Shown here: piece by piece, positions 11,169-21,699 of the stretch
Layout: every line of letters starts with the position of its first letter
How positions within the stretch are numbered: the stretch's first letter is position 1
Source of the DNA: Capitulum mitella
Taxonomy: Eukaryota; Arthropoda; Thecostraca; Pollicipedomorpha; Pollicipedidae
Length of the DNA stretch: 64,000 bases
Assembly: GCA_030062745.1 (NCBI GenBank)
Contig: CP099848.1
Span: forward strand, 5,139,685-5,203,684
Reading direction: 5' to 3'
Made by a program: the position numbers and the translations under genes
Notes under the pieces: generated by a model
Databases searched by the model: none
What the model was told of the DNA's origin: nothing
Seen by the model: only the letters and a program-made list of their open reading frames with translations

Positions 11169-12481
11169 TCAAACGAGTTGACCAGTTTTAATAAGGCAAA
11201 CGAGGGAATGTCCCTGCATCATTTCTGAACAGCACGCATCCCTTTTTTCCAACACAGTCTCCTCCAACGGCAATAACTTCCGCCTCTGTGTCACTGGCTC
11301 GCGAAGTCCGTCTGCGAAGACGGCAGGATGCGATTTCCGTAGCCACTGGCGTACTGCTGACTTCGCCATTTCATGATATGAGTAGTAGTAGTTTCATCAT
11401 ATAAGTAGACCCTTCAGGTGGTGTTTCAGCTCCGGGCACGAGTGGTAGTCGCAAGGAGCGAGGTCACGGCTGAACGGAGGATGCGGTAGCACGGAGAACT
11501 CTTCCTGCTGTATGGCGGCAGTTGTGGCTCCTGTTGTGCGGCCTGGTGTTGTGCTGCAGGACTGTCTCACGGGGGTCCCCTCCCCCGCTTTCCTCCCGAC
11601 ACGATTTTTCAGTTTTGTTGGAGCTTCTACGCAGCGATCAGGATTCACTGTGTCCGTTTTCCAAGAAATCCTTGAGGACAATTCAGGAGCGTAGGAAGGG
11701 GGGGAGCGGCACAGGCAGCAACTACCCCCCCCCCCCTCCTCAACTTTGGGCAACATTTAACTTTACCCCATGGCGGTAAATGGAAAGAAACGAGGTAAAA
11801 ATCAGGTTTGCCCCGCCATCTCTACAGAGGTTCCGACGCTACTGAGACAATGCCTTGGCGATTCCAAAATGCAGTCAGCACGACTTCCCCCTGAGGCTTA
11901 GAGGGAATTTTTACTTTTCCGAATTTTTATGGCGGCATTCCATGGCTTGTTCTGATTCCGGGACAATAATGACGCGTCTACATTTCGTCGCCGGTCACAA
12001 TCCTCGTCGAAAAATCTTCACCTTCGTTTTCCCCAACGACCAAGGGTTCTTGTGAAACTCGAGCCCGTTCATCCTTTATCTCTCCGGTCAGACTGTGTAG
12101 AATCTCCCAGCCGCAAACTGTGCCATATTCAAGAACATTAGTTATGCAACCGACTCGTTTTTTAGAAACGCCCAATTCAACTGCAGTTTCTTTTCGCTTG
12201 ATACGACGATTTCCACCAATCAGTTGGTCGACACGTTTTTACTGAGTCTCGTCCGTTGCCGTCACGGGCCTCCCCGATCGTTGCTTGTCACGCAGACTTG
12301 CATTCCCCGCGCCATCATCTTTTAGCATTTTCGCCCAACGTCTCACCGTACGCACATTCTTACAACGGTCGCGGTAAACCGCTTGCAATCCTCGACGGAT
12401 GTCGACGGGAGCAACTTGCTCAGTAGTGAGAAATTCAATCACGGCACGCTCCTTGAACCGCGCGTCCTCACCGGCCGCCAT
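11169..12481 (-). mobile_element. Broken mariner-family DNA transposon (transposase remnant)
   Basis: Minus-strand pieces line up in order with a SETMAR-like mariner transposase: RFKERAVIEFLTTEQVAP and VRTVRRWAKMLKDDGAGNAS, then SLRDKQRSGRPVTATDETQ (helix-turn-helix part), then GVSKKRVGCITNVLEYGTVC, FSTRIVTGDE (first catalytic Asp), VNPDRCVEA, then HPPFSRDLAPCDYH (last catalytic Asp region) and AVRQWLRKSHPAVFADGL. The coding sequence is broken by at least three frame changes or stops and by a 161-bp MITE, so it cannot make transposase. I could not identify the terminal repeats, so the bounds cover only the recognisable protein part. Confidence 0.88.
11684..11844 (+). mobile_element. hAT-type MITE, copy 1, inserted in the mariner
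   Basis: 161 bp with ends CAGGAGCGTAGGAAGG and, inverted, CAGTAGCGTCGGAACC. The flanks share GACAAT within 8-bp sites (11676-11683 and 11845-11852). The interior matches the copies at 19815 and 30577 (ttaactttaccccatggcg, gaaacgaggtaaaaatc). It lies between mariner codons that would otherwise be adjacent, so it arrived after the mariner. Confidence 0.82.
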
Positions 12482-12944
12482 CGGCACGGTGTTGATCGCG
12501 ATATAAACTGCGAGACACATCTTTAACTTTTCTTGCGCTATGCAAATGCTAACAATCATGTTGATTTCACCTGCTTCACGGTTCGAAAGGATGCCCCGTT
12601 CAACGATCCAGAACCAGTTTAACCCAATATCATCAACCTCAAGCAAAGTACAAGATCGGAGGCAAGACTTTTCAGGCCGCCCTCGTAGACATGCGGGGCC
12701 GAACGCTTTCGATTACGCCGTATCATGGTGTGCCATTTACGGCAGCATGTTTTAGCAGCTTCACCTACCGCAAATTCGAACAAAATCCCTTGCTCAACGG
12801 ATAATCCTTTAACGGGGTAGCATTTCAGCCGGCGCGTGATTGGAATTTACAGAACGGCTTACAGGCGTCCACATGGGACATTACATGCGACTCTGCGCCG
12901 ACCGCACGGTCCATCCGGCTTTCAGGTGCCCATGCAAACAAGGT

Positions 12945-13215
12945 ATCAAATGGTACCTAGTCACTGGACAGGGACGATCAGACGGTGTCTGAGGATGGGA
13001 CAGCGGCGGTCAGACGGTAGCCAGAATGTGACAGGGCGGCCAGGCTGTCCATGGGGAGGGACAGCGACCATCAGACGGCACCTTGATCGGGACAGAGACG
13101 GTCAGATGATGCCTGAGGGAGGGGAGGGGCAGCGTCGGCCAAACGGTACCTGGGTGTGAGGCGGCAGCGGCCAGACGTTACCTGACGGCGGGACAGCGGC
13201 GGTCAGCAGGCGGCC
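12945..13215. repeat. Degenerate 38-40-bp minisatellite
   Basis: About seven diverged copies built on gggacagcggcggtcagacgg and -gtacctga- words. Spacing varies. Confidence 0.75.
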
Positions 13216-14740
13216 GCGGCCCGCCCGGCAGCGGTGGCGGCCCGCCAGCCGGCGGCCGCGCCGCCAAAAACAACGCCGGCCGGCCGGCCGCGATCGGCCC
13301 GGCGATACCGGCCGGCCCGGCCCCCACAAGGCCGGACGACGACGGACGGAGGCCCGCCGTCCGCCGGCCGGCCGGACGTGCCGGCCGCCCCCGCCGCCGG
13401 CCCGGCCCGGCGACCCGGCCGAGGACGCGGCGAGCTCCGCTGGCGACCGCCCGCCTCCCGCGGCCGCATTAGCGTGCCGGCGGGACGGAGCGCGGCCGCT
13501 GGCGGCGCGGCCGGCCGCGGACCGCTGGCTGTGGCCGCTGGAGCCGCGTGTCACCTGTCGCAGTCGACTCGGGCCTGCACGCGGTCCCCGACACCCCGTC
13601 AGCGGGGGGACGGCGGGCTGAACTGCTCCGGTCGGACGGGCGCTGGCCGGTCGGACGCCCCGGCACCTGACCAAATAGGGCGGCTCCGAGACGACCGGCG
13701 ACCGCCGCCGGCCGCGCTCCGGGCCGAGTAAGGGCATAACGACAGGAAAGAGAGGCACCTCGCGGTCAAAGACGGGGAGGGGAGGTGTGTGGAGACGACG
13801 CGAGACAGTTCGCTCCGTGACGCCACATAGTTCCCTGGTCAGACGTGACGCCACGGCGTTCAGCGGCCAGCGCGTACCAGTCCAGTATCTAACTACCATC
13901 CGCTCCATGCAACACACGAAACGTATCCGTGACAGCGTCACACGTCATAAGGGTGACACCTGGGCCGTCATGCGCCCTAAGAAAATGGCGACCGCGTCGG
14001 TAATACGAAAACCGCGCTCCAAAGCCGTAACTGCAGCACTAACAGCCTGGAGTACAGCACCAGCCACGCCGAGCGTCTGGCCGCAGACGGGATGGCCCGC
14101 AGCTTCTCCCTGCCGCGTCGACAGACTCCGACGGCGACACCATGGTCGTCAGCTCGGAAAGGTTCCCGGTCTCCGCCTCTTACCCGCGCCCGATCTCCGG
14201 AGTCCGGACAGCGTCGGCGGGTCGCCGCCGCGCAGTGAGGCAGTTCCGCCTCCGTCCGCCGTCCCCCGACCGTCACGGTCGGTCACCACCGCGCACCGAC
14301 GGTCCTCGCCGACCGCGACGGACCGCGACGGACCGCGAGTCGAACCAGGGCGGCCGCAGAACACCGGGACCCCAGCCGCGTCACCACAGGACCCGCGGAG
14401 TCGCGCCGCCTCGTCCAGCCGCGGCAGACGCTCAATCCCGCAGGCGGCGCGACTGACGGGCCGGGCCGACACCTGTCCGTCTCTGGGCCGGGACGGCGCG
14501 CGGCCGTGTCGGCCCGATAAGGCCGCCCGCCGCCTCGGAGTGACTCCAGCCGCAGCCGGCAGGCGGCAGCACCGTCGGCCGCCGCAGAGAGAACTGTCGC
14601 GCGACGGCCCGGCCGTGGAGCGTCCGTTTACGGGGTCGGTCCGGTCGGCGCACCACAGATCACGGCGAGACGAGAGCGGACCGAACTCGGGCCGAATGGT
14701 TTCTACTCTGGGGAGCCTGGCGTACGAAAATCAGTAAGAC
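13216..14740. other. GC-rich stretch, no gene recognised
   Basis: A plus-strand frame is open for 316 codons (13787-14737), but its composition (Arg/Ser/Pro/Ala) and the open antisense frames are typical of GC-rich noncoding DNA. Sharp fall in GC at about 14740. Confidence 0.45.
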
Positions 14741-15599
14741 GCCTTGTAGTGTGTATCACGAGCCTTACTCAGTTCCTACCTGCATCATACTTTATTTTTA
14801 TGCATTTGGCGATACACAAGGATATTTATCCATCTATTTCGGTATTCTGAATCCAAACATTTGCAATATTAAGTTTAAAATTTACGAAGGTTTTTGATGT
14901 TGTTCGCGTCCATTACTGAGCGGTTAAAAAACACGCCTGGGAAATGGGTCTAAGTGAGTGAAAACAATGCTCACCGGAATAGTTATGTAGAAAAGAGATT
15001 GCAATCTGATGCAGTGCAAACGTAGCGGCGCCAAGTTCAACGGATATGGTTATTTTCTCGTGTTAATTTCATTATTTCCTGTCCAGGGATCGCGAAGTTA
15101 TTGGTTCCGAATAAAACAGTCATGATCAAACCCAAATCTGTTTGCTCTTCTAAATCGAATTGCAGAATCTGTGAACCACACATATGACCCGCAAATTCAC
15201 CCAACAACAACCGACACAAAACACGAAAAGCCAAACAACGGCCTCTCCCGCCACGTTGTGCCAAGCAATCTCCGACAAACAAATGACGCAACCCGGACAG
15301 AGGAACACCGGAGCACGGCCGGAAGCAGTCCTGCACTCCCAGGCGATATCGGCCGCGGTCTCAGCAGACTGTCCGGCCAATGCGCATCAGCGCATTCAGA
15401 CATGGCCGAGGACGAGCCACAGAAACGACACAGCCAGTCATCATCACAAACACGTCCAACCACGAAAACCGCCACGTAATCTGTGGACACGGCTTAAAAA
15501 CGCTCCTGCCGATAACTACGGAAATACACAGGGAAAACTTTTAGACTGTGACGCAAACTGATTCTGGCATTTCCAAATTGATTGCGGCATTTCCGACTT

Positions 15600-16566
15600 G
15601 ATTCCAACTTGACTCCTTTGACTTTATCTAGGCTACCGACGACCATGCACAAAGTCTTCGTGTTTGGCTCACAGCAGACGTACCCAAAGCGACTGAAGCA
15701 CAATGCAGCTGTTTGACTTTCTTCAGCTCCAGCATCTTATTGAAGATGGTCTTGTTTCGTTCCATTAAGCTCCTCATGGATACCAGTTCTCTATCCCTTC
15801 TGTACGCCTACGGTGTCGTCCGGCTTTCGTAGCAAAATAAACAACGTAGGAGGAACCCAGACACGTGTGAGCAAACCTGCATGATTCTTCAAACAGATGG
15901 CAGACCTGGCACACATGTTGCCGGGTCTAACAGCGCATGCCGCAGGACACCACAGTCACCGTTCGCAGATCCTCCCCGCCAGTGTCAGCAGTGGAGCCAG
16001 GGCACCGCGTCGGCGGGACGGTTCAGCCAAGCAAAACCAGCTCAGCAGCCCTTCGAGCCGTCCCCAACGGCTGTTATGCGTCCTGGATGCGCCTCACTGC
16101 CATCGCCGCGCTTTTCACCTCCTCCTCGAGCTGCGTCACCACACTGTTTCGTTCGGAAACGTGAGACTCCAGATCTGTCATTTTACGCTTCAACTTAACC
16201 CCGACTGCGACAAGTTCAGACTCAATTCTTTCACGGCTAAACCCAGCTCTGTCTGCCTTCAGAGAGAACGGCCTCCTTTTGGATATTTTCTAGCCTGATG
16301 AGGCTAATTACCTCATCAAACTTTACCATCAGAGTGCTCTCAGTTTGCCCCATGGGCCCAAGCAGACTCCTGAGTCGCTTCTGAGACTGCCTTGGGATTT
16401 CCTCAAGCTCGTACAATATTTCTTTGGAAGAGTTTTGCACACGATGCAGTCTTACAGCAGTGTCACATGATTCTTCCAACAGATCGCTAGTTTCCATCGC
16501 CTTAAATGTGCATGGCTTCACACAGCTCCGCGCGTTCTCGACTTTTTTTACTTTTTTAACTGACAT
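15600..16566 (-). pseudogene. Coiled-coil-like ORF pieces, possibly decayed gene or exons
   Basis: A minus-strand ATG at 16566 starts a 109-codon frame rich in Lys, Glu, Leu and Ser with heptad-like spacing. An adjoining stretch in another frame (about 16235-16080) continues the pattern with ERIESELVAVGVKLKRKM and VVTQLEEEVKSAA. Farther on, 15770-15690 reads MRSLMERNKTIFNKMLELKK. I recognise no family. The pieces may be exons of one coiled-coil protein, a decayed gene, or an old element ORF. Codon use is not GC3-rich, unlike the FReD gene, which favours decay. Confidence 0.3.
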
Positions 16567-16739
16567 AACCGGAGAAAAGGGTTTCTACTAGACTGCGACG
16601 GAGATTAGTGGCCTGAGAAAAGGTTATTTCTGGTGACTGAGACTGCGACTGGCATCCCGAAACTGAGGGTGGCACGCACGTCGTTAGACGACCGGACAAA
16701 ACGTAACTAGGGCTACGGCTGTCCACTGGCGGCAGCGTC

Positions 16740-16814
16740 TTACTTGGGCTCGTCCATCTCGATGTAGAGGAACTCCCGGTACACGGGGCGGTAGAAGATG
16801 AACTCGCCCTCCAT
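16740..16814 (-). CDS. Coding-like terminal exon or small ORF, 24 codons
   Basis: The minus strand reads ATG GAG GGC GAG TTC and on to TAA, encoding FIFYRPVYREFLYIEMDEPK after MEGE. Every sense codon ends in G or C although the local DNA is not extreme in GC, which fits the codon use of the FReD gene and is unlikely by chance. An in-frame TGA lies 15 bp upstream of the ATG, so this is either a whole small ORF or a last exon entered at an AG such as gatggag. No other exon of such a gene is recognised on the right. Confidence 0.45.
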   Translation of the reverse strand: MEGEFIFYRPVYREFLYIEMDEPK

Positions 16815-16994
16815 CGCGACAGTCGGTTTTCAGCGGCCCGCGCACGCCGGCCGGCCGGTCTCCAGCACCGCCCCGATCACCGAGTGGCCATTACCGGCCG
16901 CGCTCCGGCCGGCACCACCAACTGACAGCGGCAGCCCGAGACCACCGCATCGCACGCCGCCCGCGCCCACCGCCACCGGCCTCGCCGCCTCACA

Positions 16995-17175
16995 ACATTC
17001 ACCACCTGACCAGGACCGTGGTCCAGCCGCTGACAGCCACAGACCGCGGTCCAGCCGCTAACCGCCAGAGACCGTGATCCAGCCGCCAGCAGACACAGAC
17101 CGTGGTCTGTGTCACAGACCGTGGTCTAGCCACTGACTGTGATCCAGCCACTAACAGCCACAGCCACGGGTCGCA
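16995..17175. repeat. About 30-bp repeat with a palindromic core
   Basis: Five or six diverged copies built on cacagaccgtggtccagccg. At 17094-17111 the sequence ACAGACCGTGGTCTGT forms a near-perfect palindrome. Confidence 0.75.
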
Positions 17176-17344
17176 CTGCTGTTGCCACCACCCGACGGCC
17201 GGTCCCAGAAGACCAGCGGTCCACACAGACCGCGCCCCGGCCAGCTCCGACCGCCGACTGGGCGGGCAGAGTGCGCCGCCGACCCAGATCCGGCGGCAGA
17301 CTGGCCGGCAGGAAGCCGCCGGTGATAGAGGGTCGGAGGGGCAA

Positions 17345-17815
17345 GCCCGGCGGTGGAGCTTTTGACCGCCCCCGCTCAGGGCTCAGTAGGTTGGCCTGCC
17401 GCCGACCGGTTACAGTCAGCAGCCAGACTACGGCTGGACCGTCCTGCTCACAGCTCAGTAGTTCAGTCTACTGCTGACTGGCTACAGCCAGCAGCCAGAC
17501 CATGGCTGGACCATTCCACTCACAACTCAGTAGCTCAGTCTGGCTACTGGCTGGCTACAGCCAGCAGCCAGACTGTGGCTGGACTGCCCCTGCTCACAGA
17601 TCAGTAGCTCAGTCTACTGCTGACTGGCTACAGCCAGCAGCCAGACCATGGCTGGACCATCCCATTCACAGCTCAGCTCAGTCTGCTGCTAGCCAGTTAC
17701 AGCCAGCAGCCATACTATGGCTGGACAGCCCCTGCTCAGACCTCAGTAGTTCAGTCTGGTGCTGAATGGTTACAGTCAGTAGCCAGACCACAATTGGACA
17801 GCCCCCCCCCCCCTA
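17345..17815. repeat. 73-bp minisatellite, about six copies
   Basis: The marker tacag(c/t)cagcagccaga recurs at 17411, 17483, 17556, 17629, 17698 and 17771, so the period is 69-73 bp. The first copy has several CpG sites, while later copies have TpG or CpA at the same places. It ends in a C13 run. Confidence 0.92.
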
Positions 17816-19075
17816 GAGCTCAGCTGTCAGCCCAGTTCTGGCCAACAGGTCACAGCCTAGCCATAATGCGCAGTCACAACATGCAAAAATAATTAACATA
17901 CCCTCTGTATCTTAAATTACTGGACAAATTTGGTGCAATGTATTCCTCATGGATCTAGCTGGATGTGGCTATGGAACCAGCCACTCATTCAGCAGTCAGT
18001 TATTCATCAGCCTGGTGGCTGACAAATGACTGACTGCTGCATGGAACAATTTGCTTTGGTTTCAGAGCATTTGTGGGTAAAACTGGACAGATGTTACCTC
18101 AGCCTAACATAATGATACATCCAAAAGCTAACATGAGAAACCAGGTGAAGAATGACTATAAACATCATTGTAACTTCCAGCGAACCACTTTTTGCCACAG
18201 AATTACAACACTCCACAATCTGCTTAAAACCCCAAAGCATAAGAGCACTCTACACACTGTTAAGAACTTTGTTTGAAGCCCTAAGCATTGCTTCTCTCTG
18301 TAATTCAACAGTCAATGATCCCAAATATAAACTAAACTAATGATTCCATCCCATCAGCCAAACTGACTGGCTTTGATACTATGTCAATACATCATATACC
18401 ATATATCATATGCCATGTACCATATACCATAAAATCAAAAGTGATACCATGTCCCTATCCAGTACAAAGGGCCATTACTTACACAACTGACAAAATGGAT
18501 ATCTTCAGTTTCTCTGGCACATCTGCCAGAACCAAATCTTGCAATGAAAATACCTTCCTCAGAACTTAAATTCCCATGCTGCCCTTGCAAGAACTGTGTC
18601 CCTTATGACCATTAAGTCACAATACCCATGACTCAGCAGGCATAAGAAGGCACACTGAATGTGCAAACTGAATTAGATGATGAACAAAAACACTAAACTT
18701 ATACATTCAAGCAGGAAATGAAGAGATTCAGAACTACTGATTTGTCATGCAAAAGAACTTATGATCATTACCCTCCAGATGCCACCAATTGGTGCCAAGC
18801 TGATGATTCCTAAATTCTAAATGTTCTATGGTGGCACCATGCAATCATGTCCTAATATCTTATGACATACCAATACACCAATACAATATACCAAAATACA
18901 TCTTTGCATGACAGTACATCACAGCATTACAAAATTCATTCATGCTTAATTTCCTTATTTTGGCCCCAAACAGGCAGAATGGAAAGTGCAGTATAACCAA
19001 GGCTCAGAATTCAAGTCCAAGGATTTCTGGCCATGATAACATCTCATATCTTTACAATGCAATAAGACAAAGCGC
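17440..19075. other. CpG desert, 1.6 kb, AT-rich, no gene
   Basis: I count about three CpG dinucleotides in roughly 1,635 bp, while the DNA on both sides has many per 60 bases. TpG and CpA are frequent. ORFs are under 70 codons. The part after 17880 holds short local repeats such as the catataccat words near 18390-18430. It carries no recognised element ends. Confidence 0.85.
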
Positions 19076-19589
19076 AATTACATCAATAGCATACCATTAA
19101 TGAACTGCATGACTAACCTTGAACGGATCCTCACAAAATGCTTCCTGCAAGCTGTTTCTTCTCAATATTCACTGTTTACTACCACAGCGACATATGATAA
19201 CTGGCGCATGTTCCACAAATATGAGACAGGCACAAATAAACCAGTTCCGGTCACACACTGGTGACCACGATCGGGCAGTTGCGGTTCCAAAGTTCGAACG
19301 AAGATAGTAGTCCTGATGTGGTTCTCAACAGAACGTTATAATCAGATATTTTTCACCAGTAACTTAACACGTTATTTCCAAAAATGCCGCGTTTAAACAT
19401 ACCAAACAAAGATGACGCACCCCACGTCGGCAGGTCAATTTTCTGAAGCTTTTGTGCATCTGACCGAAACGCGCAAGTTTTGCCTCATCAGCCGCATCGG
19501 GCGCAGCTCTTCGCCGCATGAAAGAAGCTTTATGAGCCTATGCTGCCACCTAGTGATCGTAGACCAAAACATAAGTTGGTTTAAATTGT

Positions 19590-19620
19590 ATTTGAGCCCA
19601 TGTTATTCATGGGCTCAAAT
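19590..19620. other. Perfect 13-bp inverted repeat with a 5-nt loop
   Basis: ATTTGAGCCCATG and CATGGGCTCAAAT flank TTATT. The stem has no mismatch. The downstream side lacks a T run, so it is not a typical terminator. It could be an element terminus or a structured-RNA site. Confidence 0.8.
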
Positions 19621-19814
19621 CCACGAGTTTTATATCGGACTGGACCAAGGGCTGACAAGTTTTGCATTCTTTTTGGTAGGGTTTGAACATCACCTGAAGT
19701 TTTTTTAACGACGTCCTTGGTTTTAAAAGCGGGTTCGATATTTTGGGAGTGATCCTGGGCTTTTAAACGGAGTCTAGGGCTTTTCTAAGGCCAAGAGCCC
19801 TTAGCAATGACCTC

Positions 19815-19961
19815 CAGGGGCGTTGGAACCGGGAGGGCATGGGGGCAGCTGCCCCACAACTCTGGGTAACATTTAACACTAACCCTATGGCATTGCTGGG
19901 AAGAAACGATGTAAAAATCGCGTTTTCCCTCCCCCTGTCCACAGAGGTTCCACCGCTCCTG
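19815..19961 (+). mobile_element. hAT-type MITE, copy 2
   Basis: 147 bp with inverted ends CAGGGGCGTTGGAACC and CAGGAGCGGTGGAACC. The near-identical flanks ATGACCTC (19807-19814) and ATGGCCTC (19962-19969) fit the 8-bp target duplication of hAT elements. It has no coding capacity. Confidence 0.85.
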
Positions 19962-20290
19962 ATGGCCTCTGTCCGACTAGTGGAACTTCTCACTCTAAAA
20001 AGAGCACTTTTTGTCCGGAACGAGTACGTATCCAAAGGGGGGCGAAGGAGAAGGTCGCGTCTCCCGCCATGGGAGGCCACCTCAGCACTGTTTCGTGGAG
20101 GCCCCTTGGTCTGAGGCCCCATTGGGATGGGTGGGCCTCCCTCTGAAGACCCGCCCCCTCCCCCATGGTTGATTCCCGGCTACGTGCCCGATCCGGAAAG
20201 GGGTCTTTCTTCTACCGAATGCAGTGCCCTTTCCACCCAAAGGGCGCTCCACTCCGAACTGATATCCTCCTTCCCTCTCATGAACTGATG

Positions 20291-20316
20291 AATGCCAACA
20301 GAATTGATATCCTCTT
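20291..20316 (+). repeat. Interspersed repeat fragment, first copy
   Basis: aatgccaacagaattgatat followed by cctctt recurs with one mismatch at 21600-21625. Similarity fades on both sides, so the full element is not defined. Confidence 0.6.
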
Positions 20317-21599
20317 CCCCGTTTTGCCCCAAAGTGACCATAATCTAGCCATAAAATTGAGCCTTTTTTGCCGAAAAGTGGGCGCCTGGGTCCCCTTCCC
20401 TCCCGGTTGCGCTCTGGACTCTTGCTCTAGACTCTTTGCACTTTTTTGATGCCCGGGGCTCCGTATGACTTTACCCGCCTCCCGTCGTCCTCTGCTGAGC
20501 CAACCTTCCGTCGACGTCCGACAGAATTCCGATATTCTTCGGCTTCGGCCTTCCTTGTTATCTCCAAGGGACCCAAACGTTTGTGGATAACTGTATCGAG
20601 AATCTTTGTTATTGCGAACAGAATGCATTTCACCACGACTGCTGTCTTGGAACAATCAATACCACATGAAAAGTCAATTTAATGCCTGGTTTGCCGTTTT
20701 CTCGTAGAACTGCTGCGACATACGGACCGTCACCGTTTAAGCAGGAGGTACATTTTCACCTTTATGAGCTTTTGAAAGCAAATACAAAACAACAACGCCG
20801 ATGTCGAGATACAGTTATGTTGCGTATACGCCCATACGCATACATTGCACTTTAACGAGGCGTCAGTCAGAAAAAAAACACAAGAAGCAATCAAATCCCT
20901 CTGTCATCCGCAACCTTCCTGTTCTCTGTTGTCGGGCATGCATTCACATACAAAGGCACATGGCACATTACTTTTTCTCTTTTATGTAGATATAGTTGCA
21001 ACCAGCGTATCATATATGAGAAATTAAAAGTAAATCATTCCAAGCTTCATGTACCAATAGGGATCAATGCGGCTTTCGCTTCACAGAAAAGCGTGAAGCG
21101 CTACATCATCGGAGTGTAAGTGTCGCGCCATTGGTCCGCGTGTGGCGTGAGGGCCGGCTTAGGGCGACCGGCGGTCTTACTGCACACTGGGATCGGCTGA
21201 GAGTTACCTAGCACACGCCGCGTATCGATCGAGTGTGGCGTGGAATTACCTTGGAGCTGGCGACTTGTGAAGCCACGTGTTAACATGGAAGAGAAGTTGT
21301 ATGTTAACTGTAGGGCTGGTATTTTGGTGTCACGGGGATGCAGGCCGGTCTTAAGTAAAAAAAGCATCTTTTCCAACACAGATTTTTTGGGGAGGGAGGA
21401 GACCAGTCCAGTGTGTTACATAACTCGGTGAAAGTGATTGGATCACATATGACTTTATTGCGGACCGTGCTTATTAAACTATGTCACGCAGGAGTAATTT
21501 TATTCCGACAGAAAAAGTAACACAGTTGCCTGCTGTCAGCTCCTTGTTCCCGTCCATATTGCTTTGCCTGCGCTTTCTGCCATACACTGATCTCATAAA

Positions 21600-21625
21600 A
21601 ATGTCAACAGAATTGATATCCTCTT
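21600..21625 (+). repeat. Interspersed repeat fragment, second copy
   Basis: Matches 20291-20316 over about 26 bp with one mismatch. The minus strand of both encodes KRISILL. Confidence 0.6.
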
Positions 21626-21699
21626 TCTGCGTGCCGAATGGCCGTTTATTTCCTTTCTGAAAGGAAAGCTTTCTCTGTTGACAGCGCCGGTTCCCGGAG

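Larger units (their letters stand above)
19970..21699. other. No gene recognised outside the two repeat fragments
   Basis: A GC-moderate block (20000-20660) with a minus-strand open frame of 125 codons and no motif is followed by AT-richer DNA. An open frame at 21379-21101 (minus) is also unrecognised. Confidence 0.45.

Noticed and set aside
13787-14737. 316-codon plus-strand frame
   Set aside because: Arg/Ser/Pro-rich without a domain, with comparable antisense frames, in DNA where stops are scarce because of high GC.
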